Shown piece after piece: positions 1 through 12,531 of a stretch of DNA of 64,000 nucleotides. The notes beneath the pieces are model-generated. The model was not told the origin of the DNA, did no database searches, and saw only the letters and a list, made by a program, of their open reading frames with translations. The stretch covers positions 14,465,118 to 14,529,117 of the forward strand of contig NC_087078.1 in NCBI RefSeq assembly GCF_026151205.1, written 5' to 3'. The position numbers and the translations under genes were made by a program. The DNA comes from Bolinopsis microptera. Taxonomy: Eukaryota > Ctenophora > Tentaculata > Lobata > Bolinopsidae. Numbering within the stretch: position 1 is the stretch's first letter; every line of letters begins with the position of its first letter.

Positions 1-651
1 ATTTAATAGCAGTAGCAAATGGTGCTTTGATGTTACGACGGCATTGTGACCCGCAAGAAATACAATGAATTTTGCGCTAATCTAAGTCTAATTGGGGCGA
101 GGCCTATTATCAACGGCACAGCCCTAAGTCAGTTAAGAGAATCTAATAACTCATTCATTGTATTATTATAATTAACTTGTGTGTTGGAAGTATGAATGAG
201 CCCTTTGACAATAGTAGCGCGATGTCTGTAACAAATTATGTCACTTAGACGAATTAGCACGTGCAAATTGATAATTAGCCAATTATGATAATGATAATAC
301 AACTCCACAGCTGCTTTGCAAAAATTTTGGCGGTAAACCTGCAGAAGCCCGATCGTCGCCATTCTCCATTTATCTGGGAAATTTCCGATTTTTGACGAGG
401 CAAATGTTATCTACCTTTTTATAGTACTTTCGATATTAAAAATAACGAAAATGATAATCGATAACAAATTATATCAAATTAAGTTACTGTAGCCAATGCA
501 CATGTTGGTCACAAGATAGCATGTGGTCAAAGGGGTCACCTGAAATCTCATGTTACCCAGCCAACATGGCTTTTCCAGTACCCACCTTCTCCCCGTAAAA
601 AGAATGTAATTGGACGGGTTAGAGATGCAGCTTGACGGAGATACAGCTCGA
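1..651. other. AT-rich sequence with no recognisable gene
   Basis: No exon, RNA gene or repeat could be supported here. I looked for the missing first exon of the downstream cornichon gene (a short Met-initiated hydrophobic segment ending at a phase-0 donor) and found none. Confidence 0.5.
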
Positions 652-1880
652 TCCTACCCAGTACCCACACTATATCAGAGTGCTCCTACCCAGTACCCAC
701 ACTATATCAGAGTGCTCTAGAGATCCTACCCAGTACCCACACTATATCAGAGTGCTCTAGAGATCCTACCCAGTACCCACACTATATCAGAGTGCTCCTA
801 CCCAGTACCCACACTATATCAGAGTGCTCCTACCCAGTACCCACACTATATCAGAGTGCTCCTACCCAGTACCCACACTATATAATCAGAGTGCTCTAGA
901 GATCCTACCCAGTACCCACACTATATCAGAGTGCTCCTACCCAGTACCCACACTATATCAGAGTGCTCTAGAGATCCTACCCAGTACCCACACTATATCA
1001 GAGTGCTCCTACCCAGTACCCACACTATATCAAAGTGCTCTAGAGATCCTACCCAGTACCCACACTATATCAGAGTGCTCTAGAGATCCTACCCAGTACC
1101 CACACTATATCAGAGTGCTCCTACCCAGTACCCACACTATATCAGAGTGCTCCTACCCAGTACCCACACTATATCAGAGTGCTCCTTCCCAGTACCCACA
1201 CTATATCAGAGTGCTCCTACCCAGTACCCACACTATATCAGAGTGCTCCTACCCAGTACCCACACTATATCAGAGTGCTCCTACCCAGTACCCACACTAT
1301 ATCAGAGTGCTCCTACCCAGTACCCACACTATATCAGAGTGCTCTAGAGATCCTACCCAGTACCCACACTATATCAGAGTGCTCCTACCCAGTACCCACA
1401 CTATATCAGAGTGCTCCTTCCCAGTACCCACACTATATCAGAGTGCTCCTACCCAGTACCCACACTATATCAGAGTGCTCCTACCCAGTACCCACACTAT
1501 ATCAGAGTGCTCCTACCCAGTACCCACACTATATCAGAGTGCTCCTTCCCAGTACCCACACTATATCAGAGTGCTCTTACCCAGTACCCACACTTTATCA
1601 GAGTGCTCCTACCCAGTACCCACACTATATCAGAGTGCTCCTACCCACTACCCAGTACCCACACTATATCAGAGTGCTCCTACCCAGTACCCACACTATA
1701 TCAGAGTGCTCCTACCCAGTACCCACACTATATCAGAGTGCTCCTACCCAGTACCCACACTATATCAGAGTGCTCCTACCCAGTACCCACACTATATCAG
1801 AGTGCTCCTACCCAGTACCCACACTATATCAGAGTGCTCCTACCCAGTACCCACACTATATGAATATCAGAGTGCTCTAG
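652..1880. repeat. 32-bp satellite array (about 37 units)
   Basis: A head-to-tail array of a 32-bp unit (CCTACCCAGTACCCACACTA followed by TATCAGAGTGCT). Several units carry an extra 8 bp, CTAGAGAT, after GTGCT, giving a 40-bp variant. There are rare substitutions (CTTCCC for CTACCC) and one four-base insertion (TATAATCAG). Because 32 is not a multiple of three and the unit lacks stops in all plus-strand frames, three units (96 bp) make a 32-aa pseudo-repeat and create long open frames with no coding meaning. The copies are nearly identical, which suggests recent homogenisation. Confidence 0.97.
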
Positions 1881-1948
1881 AGACTGTTCCGAAACAAACT
1901 CCGTAATAGGATTCATTAAATTATTACCTAAGTAACGGGATGTCTGTA

Positions 1949-2978
1949 GCCTTGAGAAGGGACGAGAGCAGCATTCCACTGCTTGAGAGGCAGGGTGCAC
2001 TAACATAACATAGCCTCGAGAAGGGACGAGAGCAGCATTCCACTGCTTGAGAGGCAGGGTGCACTAACATAACATAGCATTGAGAAGGGACGAGAGCAGC
2101 ATTCCACTGCTTGAGAGGCAGGGGTGCACTAACATAACATAGCATTGAGAAGGGACGAGAGCAGCATTCCACTGCTTGAGAGGCAGGGTGCACTAACATA
2201 ACATAGCATTGAGAAGGGACGAGAGCAGCATTCCACTGCTTGAGAGGCAGGGGTGCACTAACATAACATAGCATTGAGAAGGGACGAGAGCAGCATTCCA
2301 CTGCTTGAGAGGCAGGGTGCACTAACATAACATAGCATTGAGAAGGGACGAGACCAGCATTCCATTGCTTGAGAGGCAGGGGTGCACTAACATAACATAG
2401 CATTGAGAAGGGACGAGAGCAGCATTCCACTGCTTGAGAGGCAGGGTGCACTAACATAACATAGCATTGAGAAGGGACGAGAGCAGCATTCCACTGCTTG
2501 AGAGGCAGGGTGCACTAACATAACATAGCATTGAGAAGGGACGAGAGCAGCATTCCACTGCTTGAGAGGCAGGGGTGCACTAACATAACATAGCATTGAG
2601 AAGGGACGAGAGCAGCATTCCACTGCTTGAGAGGCAGGGGTGCACTAACATAACATAGCATTGAGAAGGGACGAGAGCAGCATTCCACTGCTTGAGAGGC
2701 AGGGTGCACTAACATAACATAGCATTGAGAAGGGACGAGAGCAGCATTCCACTGCTTGAGAGGCAGGGGTGCACTAACATAACATAGCATTTAGAAGGGA
2801 CGAGAGCAGCATTCCACTGCTTGAGAGGCAGGGTGCACTAACATAACATAGCATTGAGAAGGGACGAGAGCAGCATTCCACTGCTTGAGAGGCAGGGGTG
2901 CACTAACATAACATAGCATTGAGAAGGGACGAGAGCAGCATTCCACTGCTTGAGAGGCAGGGGTGCACTAATATAACT
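1949..2978. repeat. 64/65-bp satellite array (about 16 units) with dimeric tendency
   Basis: A tandem array of a unit beginning CATTGAGAAGGGACGAGAGC and ending CTAACATAACATAG. Units are 64 bp (GCAGGGTGC) or 65 bp (GCAGGGGTGC), and the two lengths alternate for most of the array, giving a 129-bp higher-order dimer. It starts about 70 bp after the unrelated 32-bp array. Units are almost identical apart from scattered single changes, for example near 2352 and 2790. Open frames on the minus strand are a by-product of 129 being divisible by three. Confidence 0.96.
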
Positions 2979-3399
2979 GCTCTTATACTGCTCCTTTACT
3001 ACTCGTTAGGCCTACATGCCAGTCTAGGACGCATGATCAAGGCAAGCATGTGCGCAGCCCATCCCACTGTGTGGGAGGTTATCACCCTTGTTCTTTGTTA
3101 CTAAGTCAATGGATCTGTCGCCTCTAGGTCCAAATTTGTTTGTGTTTCCAGTCAAAGACTGGTTATTGGGGTCACTCGAAAGTTTCGCAATTTTTAGTCT
3201 GAAAGATCTTACCGGTGATGCGATGTGTCTATACAGTTATATTAAAGTCACTATTGTGACGGTACATTAGAACTAGACAGAAACAAAGTGTGAAGGGCCT
3301 GAATATGTAGTATTAATATGTAGTATTAATACTAATTTGAATATAATTATAATCTATTTTAATTAAAACCATTTAAATATTCAATTTGATTAATTTCAG
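2979..3399. other. Unique sequence before cornichon exon 2
   Basis: No coding segment is recognised. The end of the stretch (TTGATTAATTTCAG, ending at 3399) is the acceptor for the first cornichon exon seen. Confidence 0.5.
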
Positions 3400-6300
3400 A
3401 TAATCTCGTTTGACGAGTTGAAGACGGATTACAAGAACCCAATAGACCTATGCAACTCACTTAACCCGGTGAGCAATATTCTTCAGCTGTGTTCTTGTTA
3501 AATGTTGTTTAATGGGACAAATTAGAGAGAAAAATATAAAATACTCATCAGAAAGTGTTACATCAAGAATAACACAGCTCACCACTTTATCATCGTATCG
3601 TATAGTAAGAAATAAGAACACGTCTGCTAGTTAATCCTCTGATAAACAGATCTACTGATGCAGAGAAGTATTTACTTAACTGTGGTCAAACACCGCCCTA
3701 TATCATTTGCTAATGAATCAAGGAAACTGAGTGATATATAACAGTGATACGCCTGATTTTGGTGGTGTGCAGTAAGCATGCAAGTACTAATTATAATGAA
3801 GAAATATAAAATATTTTGATGTCAAATGTTGTATCTTTATGAGGATTTCTTAATCTGCGTGAGTCTAATTTCCACGTTCCTCCTACTGAAAAAGACAATT
3901 TCGCTTTAGAATCATAAATAAATGTCGATTTTGATGTGTTCCTTTTTAAATTGGTGCTCGTAACAAACCAATTAATGAGACCGGTATTTTCGGTTTTTTT
4001 TAATTAATTTCAAAATTTGGTTAAATTATCGACAAAATGCTCACCGAACACAATCTTACCGGTACGCCGTCCATGCACAGTGCACAGTGCAGTGTGCACA
4101 CCTCACAATAAGATATAACAAATCAAGGTCTACTGCTTTTAAAGTATTAGAAAATGGGGCTAGGCACCATTTAATATTGCTGTCATTAGTGGAGAGCAAT
4201 TTAACGGGCAATTATGATTGACGAATCGGCCATTTTAAGTTTACTTATTCCTTGACTGTTGGTATTTAGAATTTAATATGCTTGATTGCAGTTTGAAAAT
4301 ATGGTTAGAAAACAGTCGCCGTTGTTAAACTGTTAAGTGCAATTTGCAACTGGATCAATATCCGGCATGATTAGGAAACTTTTGTACAGTTTGCAAGCAG
4401 GATGATTGAAATGTAAAATTTCTGCGCCATGTACGTGTGTTGGTGCCAGTAGAAAGGTGCAGCGGAGAAGAAAACTGATTGGATCCAGTCGAATACACAA
4501 TCCTCACCATAATAATTGTTTTTTTTGCTCTCAGAAAAAGGCATTAAATGGAACAATCTTAATATTTTTATTGGCCAAAAAGATTATTTAAAATTGAATT
4601 ACACATGATTTTCGGCATTTAAAAAAAGATACTTATTTTAATTTACAATTACTATTAGGCCAGCAGCAGTTCATAAAGTGTATACTTTCTTCGCCCGAGG
4701 CTTCGTTGCTCAGCGACTCATTTAACCTTACGGTTTCCCGATCATTCAGCTGAGTCAACATAGGAGAAGTACCACAGATGTGTAACATAACATAGCTCCA
4801 ACGGGCAACAGATTACTTAGACCTTTTATTGTTAATAATATTAATAACAATCAATAATAACAATATTAACATTAATTAAATTAATAGTAATCTCTATAAT
4901 ATCTTCAGCTGGTATTACCGGAGTATGTTCTACAAGGATTTATAGCCCTCAGCTACCTCTATTACATGCAGTATCTGGGTATTATTATCATGCTCCCTCT
5001 CACCGCTTATCATGCTTACAGGTTACCTTTTTAGTTACTTTTTAGTTACTTTTTAGTTACTTTTTAGTTACTTTTTAGTTAATTCCTACACTTATCATAT
5101 AGTTCTACTACCTGATCAGCTGCTAATTATTATTATATAGATTTTGAGTTAGATCAACCGTTAAAATTATTGACTTATTGATATTTATTGATATGCTATT
5201 CGAGGAAACGATTTAACAGAACAACACCAAATTACCAAAACTGTACGTTATTTGATTAAAATTTCTTCCATTGCAAGTTTTGACCATTTAGGGGTAAATC
5301 TGCTCTGGAGATTTTGAGACGAGTAATTGCGCTTCGATTTATTTAACGATATTTCCTTAGCTACCTTTAATAAGCATTATCAAGATCACATCAGTCTCAT
5401 TTGGTAACTTTGCCATCGTACATTTCATCCCACGCTGCACTATAAGTATATACTATATAGTACATCATGATACATTACTGTTACCCTAAACGTACTGCTA
5501 ACATGATACATTACTGTTACCCTAAACGTACTGCTAACATGATACATTACTGTTACCCTAAACGTACTACTAACATGATACATTACAGCATTACTGTTAC
5601 CCTAAACGTACTGCTAACATGATACATTACTGTTACCCTAAACGTACTGCTAACATGATACATTACTGCTACCCTAAACGTACTGCTAACATGATACATT
5701 ACTGTTACCCTAAACGTACTACTAACATGATACATTACTGTTACCCTAAACGTACTGCTAACATGATACATTACTGTTACCCTAAACGTACTGCTAACAT
5801 GATACATTACTGTTACCCTAAACGTACTGCTAACTCCAACTCTTACCCAAAGCATTAGCCAGTCTCCGATAACAGAATAAATAATAAAATAAATCTCAGG
5901 CCTTACATGATCTCGGGACCCGATCAAAATCATGACAGAAGTGACCACAACATATAATCATAATCACATGAAAATTATAAGTTTAAATGGGTTCTATCAG
6001 TGCTAGTTAGCGCTGGCCATCGCTAACTAGCGCTAACTAGCGCTGCATCTCGTTTAGACTATCGCAAAAGAACCTATAAACGCTTTTCAGGTATGTGAGG
6101 CGACCCCGGATGAGCGTGCTAGGAATATACGATCCAACTGCTGTCATGAACGGGGATGAGATGGACAGGAACAAGAAAGAGGGATTCATTAAACTAGCCC
6201 TCTATCTTATAAACTTCTTCGCTGGCCTCCTGTGGTAAGTTATTACGATTGTTGTGGTTATTATCAGGTTACTTAATATCGGTTTTTAACATTTATATGT

Positions 6301-9300
6301 ATATTTACGTTTTTTGTAACTAACGTTTCAAATTAGCTTGTTTATGGATGTCTAGTCGAGTGTGTCTTCACTCCTCAATCTTTTAAAATATGTTTTAATT
6401 CTATATACTTTATACGATAGCCACATGATTTTAAGGACCATATCAATTATCAGAACTGTCACCTGATCTATCCTAATGTGCTAACATTATTGTGAAGTTT
6501 GAAAGGTGGTGTTAGCCTGATCATGTTATTAGAAACGGATTATGATCTCAATTGAATTTGGAGGGGTTCAAAACAGCGAAAGTAACCAAATTATTTTTCA
6601 GTCGGAGTCTGAGAAATTGCATATTATGTCCTTGTTATCGCACTATTGAAATATTACAATATTATAGATCACAGATCAACATTTGGCTAATACAAATAAT
6701 ATGAGAAACAAGTATGAGGTACAATTAGTACTACAAAAAAGTCCATATATAGAACGCGTGAGGTACTTATATATTAACATGAAGAGGTTAAAATCAACGT
6801 TACACCTTTAAATCAGGTGGTTGTGATAAATTATATATTTTCTTGCACACAATAGAGAATTAAAGTAATACGTTGAGCACATTTCATAGATTTTATTGTT
6901 TAAACTAGTAATTGTAAAATATAATATTAATGAATTAAATATATGATATTAAAGGACGATAATGCAACACCTTATCTACTTTTATGCTCCTGACGTTCAA
7001 AGTTCAAACCCACTCATAAAATTAATCCAGGTATGTACTAGGTATGTACTAGATATGTACTAGGTATGTACTAGGTATGTACTAGGTATGTACTAGGTAT
7101 GTACTAGATATGTACTAGATATGTACTAGATATGTACTAGATATGTACTAGGTATGTACTAGATATGTACTATGTATGTACTAGATATGTACTAGATATG
7201 TACTAGATATGTACTAGATATGTACTAGATATGTACTAGGTATGTACTAGATAATTACTAGGTATGTACTAGATATGTACTAGGTATGTACTAGATATGT
7301 ACTAGATATGTACTAGGTGTGTACTAGGTATGTACTAGGTATGTACTAGGTATGTACTAGGTATGTACTAGATATGTACTAGGTATGTACTAGGTATGTA
7401 CTAGGTATGTACTAGGTATGTACTAGGTATGTACTAGATATGTACTAGGTATGTACTAGGTATGTACTATTTGTAGCTACAACAGCCATTCCACGGAGAA
7501 TTAGAATGATTTCTGGAACAATTATCTCAATCTTGTCGATACGGAGCCAAACGCCAACTGATAAACCAAAATTAGCATGATTTTAGCAAGACACAAAGTG
7601 CGTTTTAACAATTTTGTTAAGCCATGTGGGGTTTTGCATTAAAAACACATTTATTGACTCCTTATTTAGCAAACAGGAACCAGTAGTAACAATTTTCATA
7701 CCAAAAAACGTTAGCTACTTCTATTTATAGAGTTTATAAACTACCATAACTACTAACTACTTTCACTTCTATTAACTGCTTCAAGTAGACGGCAAGTAAC
7801 TAGCTCATACCAAGGATAGTTTAAAGAGTATGAGATACTCACAGTACGCGGAATCATAGCAAAAGACTCCCTTGCACAAAATAAAGTATTTCTCTGAGTC
7901 AGTACCAAACTATTCACTAGTAATTTACATACAGCTCCGACTATGTAAGCAACGCTGTCTATTTGGAGAAATATGGCTGCCGTCGCGTAATTACAGATCG
8001 TCTGAATTCTTCACCTATCACCGATACTAGCATTAAAACTTCCCTCCCTAGCTTATTTTCGATAAACATCTATAAGTCTAATGCCACGCCCAAATCCTAA
8101 TAAAGACAAAAACTTGACCGTTGATGGAGTAAACGTGTGTGCACATTGCACAACAGTTTTAAATTCCATTGAGAAATTGACATGCGAACCGAAAGTTTGC
8201 GAAAATTAACAAAATGTGGTGGATCTGAGCAACCCTTAAATATGACGTTTGGTTGCACAATACTGATATGTTAGTAACCGAGTCTATTATTTTATTCTAA
8301 GCTGTTGTTAATTTGTGGACGATAATTATATTAAGACCATTTAATTGTTCATTCGTCCAGTGACGAAAAATTGTGCCTAGACGCCAATTTAAGACAAAAT
8401 TTGTTAAGTTCTAAATTCTGAGTTTTTACTCGAATTTAAACTTATACCACTGTTATACTTTCGTCCCACGCGAATTGTGTCAATCTAATAAGAGTATAGG
8501 AGAGGAGCTTGGTTTAAACAAGTTTCATTGATGACCTATTATTTATCTCGTCTAAGTTAAAGTTCATTGTGCAAGGGGACACAAAAAGGACCAAATCTAA
8601 ACAGTGCATGAAGGAATAATATCTATAAAGATAAATGAATAAAACAGAACTAAGCACCCTATTATATCCCTATTATAATAAGATCTGCAGCAAACAGTAA
8701 TATATCACCCACCGGCCACCGCCTAATTTAGTTATTAGTTATTAGCCAGTTTAAGGGTCGTTATTAACAAAATTTGTTTTAAGTTTTGGCCTTTGAGTGG
8801 TGTGTCTATACTCTATAGGTACCGAGACGGACGACGGTAGTATCACGAGTGAGGCTATCTTACTTTAATGAAGAGTGTAATTGATATTTGGCGACAAAGA
8901 GGATATTTATTAGTTATTTTGTCATATTATAATAACTAGCAGGAACCCGTCTAACCCTAAAGTTGTAGGTTTACTGTGTTCCTACTTGAATTTACTTTGG
9001 GTTCTTTACTTTGAGAAGGATCAAACAAAGAGAAAGGAGGAGGATAACAACGTTAGGACAAAAGGGGTATAACTATACAGGGTGGCCCATAAGTGACTAC
9101 CCACACGCAACCTCTTAATAACTCACGTAATTCGTCTCCAAATTGCACCAAAATTTCAGAGATTATAGATATGGGTCAAACTTAGATTTCCTGAAAGTTT
9201 CATAAGCCACGCCCAATTACAGTGGGCGTGGCATGACACTTTCTCTTTTTCACTATTGTCTTCAGGGAATAGTAACAACACATATAAACAAGACCGACTG

Positions 9301-12300
9301 AAGGGAAAGTGGGAAATGTGAAGGGAATAGGGATAACTTTGTGAAGAAATAACTTTACTCCAAAACTCTTACTATTTGTAGCAGAGTTGTACAAAAAAAT
9401 AGCCGTCAGGACTCAGGAGGTCAGTTTGTAGTTAACTTATCAAGATAACAACTTCTTTGTTCGGTATAATATCTACATCTTAAAAATTACCCTAAACCAG
9501 CGAATGGATTACAAATATAAACTGACCCGAGCCCTACTGGTAAAGACATCCTCGCCCTATTTAAGTGGGTCCCAATCCCCACCGACTATTCTTCTTTGCG
9601 TCATGCCTATGTTCCTGAATACTTGCTTCATCATCTCCTTTTTATAAAAATCACGGTGTCTTTATTGACTAAGCGCACTACTAGTGGTAGTAGCTCTCGG
9701 AATGACTCCCACACCCACCACTTAAGAAACGGCCACTAACGAGCAGCACTTAAGAAACGGCCACTAACGAGCAGCCCAAAATATTTGAGTACTGTTGTTT
9801 AGCGTACAGGGTGGGACATAAGTTAGTGAGCAAACGTCCGTGCTTGCAGATGGCATACTCTACTACTTATCCGAGGAATCTGTCTCCTATGGTATAAGAT
9901 TCGATTGTTGGAGGCGACCTCCTTTTAATATTAAATTGTTTATATCCGGAAGAACCTGTTGAACAGGTCAGTAACTTTGTTTATCTTGGTACCAACATCA
10001 GTGGGGATGGTACCATTGACCGAGATCTTGACATCAGGATCCAGCGTGCTAATGGTACGTTCCATCAGCAGCTTTGGAAGATATGGAACAGTCGAACTAT
10101 AAGAACGCTTACCAAGATCCGTATTTACAAGGCTGCTGTTAAATTACTATTCTGTTATATGGAGCAGAAGTCTGGAACACAACAAAAAAGCAGATGAAAC
10201 GGTTTGAGGTCTTCCATCTCACCTCCCTGAGTAGAATCTCGAAGATAAAGTGGTTCTTCCATGTCACCAATGAAGAAGTTCTCAGGTGTGCTGGAATTAA
10301 GTCTATTGAAACTTTCATCGGTTCGGCTAGACTAAGGTGGTACGGACATGTTGTCAGAATGCCAGAGACACGGTTTCCCAATTTTTTACTGGATTGTAAA
10401 CCAAACTATGGAAAGAGACTGAGAGGACGACCCCGTAAAGGCTGGATGGCCTGTGTACTCGAGGATGCAGCTGAATTTACAGGTGTCGATAACATCAGCA
10501 GAGACGCAGTAAAACAGTTAGCTCTAAAACGAGTGGAATGGAGGTACATGTTACGCCGTATAATAGATGTGGGTGATGCAGGCCACTCCAACGACTAGGA
10601 GGAGACCTCTTCATGTGGCATGTATGTATGTTTATATCTGGTCTGGCTATCTGGGGGAACATGCTAACTAGAAACTCCAATCATTTCATTGTGTGATACG
10701 ACGTCATAATTGGACTTCCTGCACGACTCCCAGTGTGGATCAGGTGTCAACCCAATCACCTGTCACCTGATCCCACGTAATGAACAATCTCGTTGTTTCG
10801 TGCTTGATATCTCGGTCATCTGAGAAGCTAGAGATGCCATCCTTTCAGGACGAATGTAATTTTAATGGCAAATGTGAAAGTGAAAGTGAAAGTGAACGTT
10901 TATTCGAAAAATTACCACCTTCGTTGTCTTATTTGACGGATTCCTCGAATGAGTGATGATGATAACAAGTCATATCAGAAGTAACTATCTCATTGGAAAC
11001 TTTGTGACTGAGAAATAAGCCCACAGTATCTTATTGGCCATCCTGTATTAACGCCAAATAAAAAGAACAAGGTTGCTCAAACTTGGAATGAATATAATAT
11101 TCAGATTTAACGAACAGTAATGTTCGAGACCAGCGTTGCAATACAGTTATAACGTGAGCAACATCTAGGTTCAATGAGGGACAGAGCATGTGTCTGGTAT
11201 TGTCACACCCTAGATAGAGTAACAGATGTTTGCATATGCTGACCGTGCTCTTGAAAGCTTGAATCAGTAACAATAAGATTTACGCTGTCAAGAGGATGGC
11301 CTCATAGTAATATTCCTTGCAGATACTACTAATGAGATAATGGTATTGTAGCGAATGGTAACTATTTATTTTTAAATCTTAATATAACTTTATATATTAA
11401 CGGTATGATAACAGATAAGTACGTATTTGAAACAGATTTGGTGTATGCCCCCTTAAGCATAAAGAATTTGTATATTATCATACATATTAGTGTAACCCTG
11501 AGATTATTGTTTAAGATTATTTGTAAATGATCATTAGAACCACCTTCCGATTCAACGCTGAACAATATACAAGGTACCCAATCGTTGGATAGCTGTCGCC
11601 GATACAAACAGCACAGTGGATAAAATGTTAAGGCACCTACGGATAGCTTTTAAAGTAAATATTGTGATTCAATTTAATCTAAATTAAATTCTGTAAACCC
11701 ATCTTATGATAAAAGTCTGCCTTCCTTAGTGTTAGTTCCCCGTCGCTATTGTGGGGAAAATTGTAAGCTAATCGACGACTCAAATCAATTCACCCCCATT
11801 CATGAAAGTCAGACAAAGTCGCCGTTATTGCCCTATAAGTAGATCGACTCTTTATAAATGGGCTGAAATTCCTTTTTTCCCGATTCCCGGGAAATGCACT
11901 TACTGATTCCTGGGCTTTAAAGCATCAAAGCTCTGTATAATGGGTCATATTTGACACAATGCACGATGGCGCGTGCTCGGAGGGATATCGCAATGAGGTT
12001 ATGGCAGTGGTAATTGGTGAGACACTTACCGCTTTGCTTACCGACCATAATTTGTTCTTAATACCGTTCTTCGGCGGTGGCTTTATCCAGATAATCCCAA
12101 GACTAAAGTAAGACAGATACAATTTTTTGGTAGGAAACATCTTGGAAGCTTGAAACCATAACGAAACCATAAAAACCGCCAAAGCATTGTATGGGCTTGA
12201 ACTGGCACTTGGCAGTTGTTTATAAGGATAGTATTATATATTAAGCTTATGCAATATGTCGTTGCTTATGAAGTGTGCTCAAAATTTGGTGACAATTCCA

Positions 12301-12531
12301 CTGCAATGACGTAACGAGAAGGTGCCCATCGTCAGCATTAAGTTGAATATTTAAATTTACCGAATCCAGTGTTCACAGTACTAGTATTGCAAATCTTCAA
12401 AATCTTAGCTGAAAAAGTATTTAATTGCGTTCGATCATCATTGATCACAATAATCCGACCCTAATATCTTGAAAACTGTCATAACTTGAAACTTGTTTAC
12501 TTTCAGGATGATACTCGCTGTGAGCAGCTAG
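3400..12531 (+). CDS. CNIH: Cornichon family ER cargo receptor (CNIH1/CNIH4 type), exons 2-5; first exon not found
   Basis: Cornichon proteins (yeast Erv14) load transmembrane cargo into COPII vesicles at the ER. Four coding exons join in phase: 3400-3468 (FDELKTDYKNPID motif), 4909-5021 (LVLPEYVLQ, hydrophobic), 6091-6234 (YVRRPRMSVLGIYDPTAVMN, then a hydrophobic helix) and 12507-12531 (MILAVSS then TAG). All have CAG acceptors; donors are GTGAGC, GTTACC and GTAAGT. The joined part is 116 aa; adding a first exon of about 30 aa would match the family length near 144. The 16-residue insertion typical of CNIH2/3 between NPID and VLPEY is absent, so this resembles the CNIH1/4 export type rather than the AMPA-receptor type. 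The N-terminal helix exon must lie upstream, either in the first 3.4 kb in a form I did not recognise or outside the window. Intron 4 is 6.3 kb and leads to a last exon of only 25 nt. Family assignment is very secure. Confidence 0.93.
3469..4908 (+). other. Cornichon intron between exons 2 and 3
   Basis: GTGAGC donor at 3469 and TATCTTCAG acceptor ending at 4908. The interior is AT-rich; I see no repeat or second gene. Short open frames near 4371-4591 occur on both strands and show no family resemblance. Confidence 0.7.
5022..5082. repeat. 11-bp tandem repeat abutting a cornichon splice donor
   Basis: About five copies of an 11-bp unit (TTACTTTTTAG) begin at the splice donor itself (GTTACC at 5022), so each unit carries a GTTACT resembling the functional donor. 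The array appears to have expanded out of the donor region. Confidence 0.9.
5466..5834. repeat. 36-bp minisatellite in a cornichon intron
   Basis: About ten head-to-tail copies of a 36-bp unit (CATGATACATTACTGTTACC then CTAAACGTACTGCTAA). One copy near 5580 has a short internal duplication (CATTACAG). The unit length is divisible by three and open on both strands, giving repetitive open frames that are not genes. Confidence 0.95.
7030..7470. repeat. 11-bp GTATGTACTAG array (about 40 copies) in cornichon intron 4
   Basis: A 440-bp run of an 11-bp unit, GTATGTACTAG, with an A/G variant (AGGTATGT or AGATATGT) and a few point changes. In the G form each unit contains AG|GTATGT, a good match to a 5' splice site, in the sense orientation of the host gene. 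The period also equals about one helical turn of DNA. Confidence 0.96.
9719..9774. repeat. 28-bp direct duplication
   Basis: Two perfect adjacent copies of a 28-bp sequence starting CACTTAAGAAACGGCCACTA, inside cornichon intron 4. Confidence 0.9.
9940..10640 (+). mobile_element. RTE-clade LINE, 3' fragment (degenerate)
   Basis: A decayed reverse-transcriptase C-terminal region in the sense orientation of cornichon intron 4. Recognisable pieces: VSNFVYLGTNISGDGTIDRD near 9970-10020, then in another frame from 10194 EVLRCAGIKS, LRWYGHVVRMPE and GRPRKGW, ending at a stop at 10596-10598. Upstream stops and frame changes show it is dead. The 3' end is followed by CATGTATGTATG (about 10618), a short (ATGT)n tail like that of the second RTE fragment at 53.4 kb. 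RTE elements encode endonuclease and reverse transcriptase; only the C-terminal end remains here. Confidence 0.85.

Noticed and set aside
541-600. First exon of cornichon starting ATGGCTTTTCCAGTACCCAC
   Set aside because: It begins like the family's Met-Ala-Phe, but the frame soon meets TAA, is not hydrophobic and lacks a donor in phase.
824-1906. 360-aa open frame (and overlapping frames) as a repetitive protein gene
   Set aside because: It is produced by the 32-bp satellite, which is open in all plus-strand frames; no start context, no unique sequence, and overlapping equivalents in the other frames.
1924-2790. Minus-strand Cys-rich repetitive open frames
   Set aside because: They are by-products of the 64/65-bp satellite, whose 129-bp dimer preserves frame.
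652-2978. CRISPR array
   Set aside because: Units are directly adjacent without unique spacers, and the window has spliced eukaryotic genes.
5466-5948. Repetitive open frames on both strands
   Set aside because: The 36-bp unit is divisible by three and open on both strands; this is a minisatellite in an intron.
9072-11046. Mariner-type element with CAGGGTGG..CATAAGT ends
   Set aside because: CAGGGTGGCCCATAAGT (9079) and CAGGGTGGGACATAAGT (9808) are in the same orientation, and the best inverted partner (CTTATTGGCCATCCTG near 11030) is too divergent to define an element.
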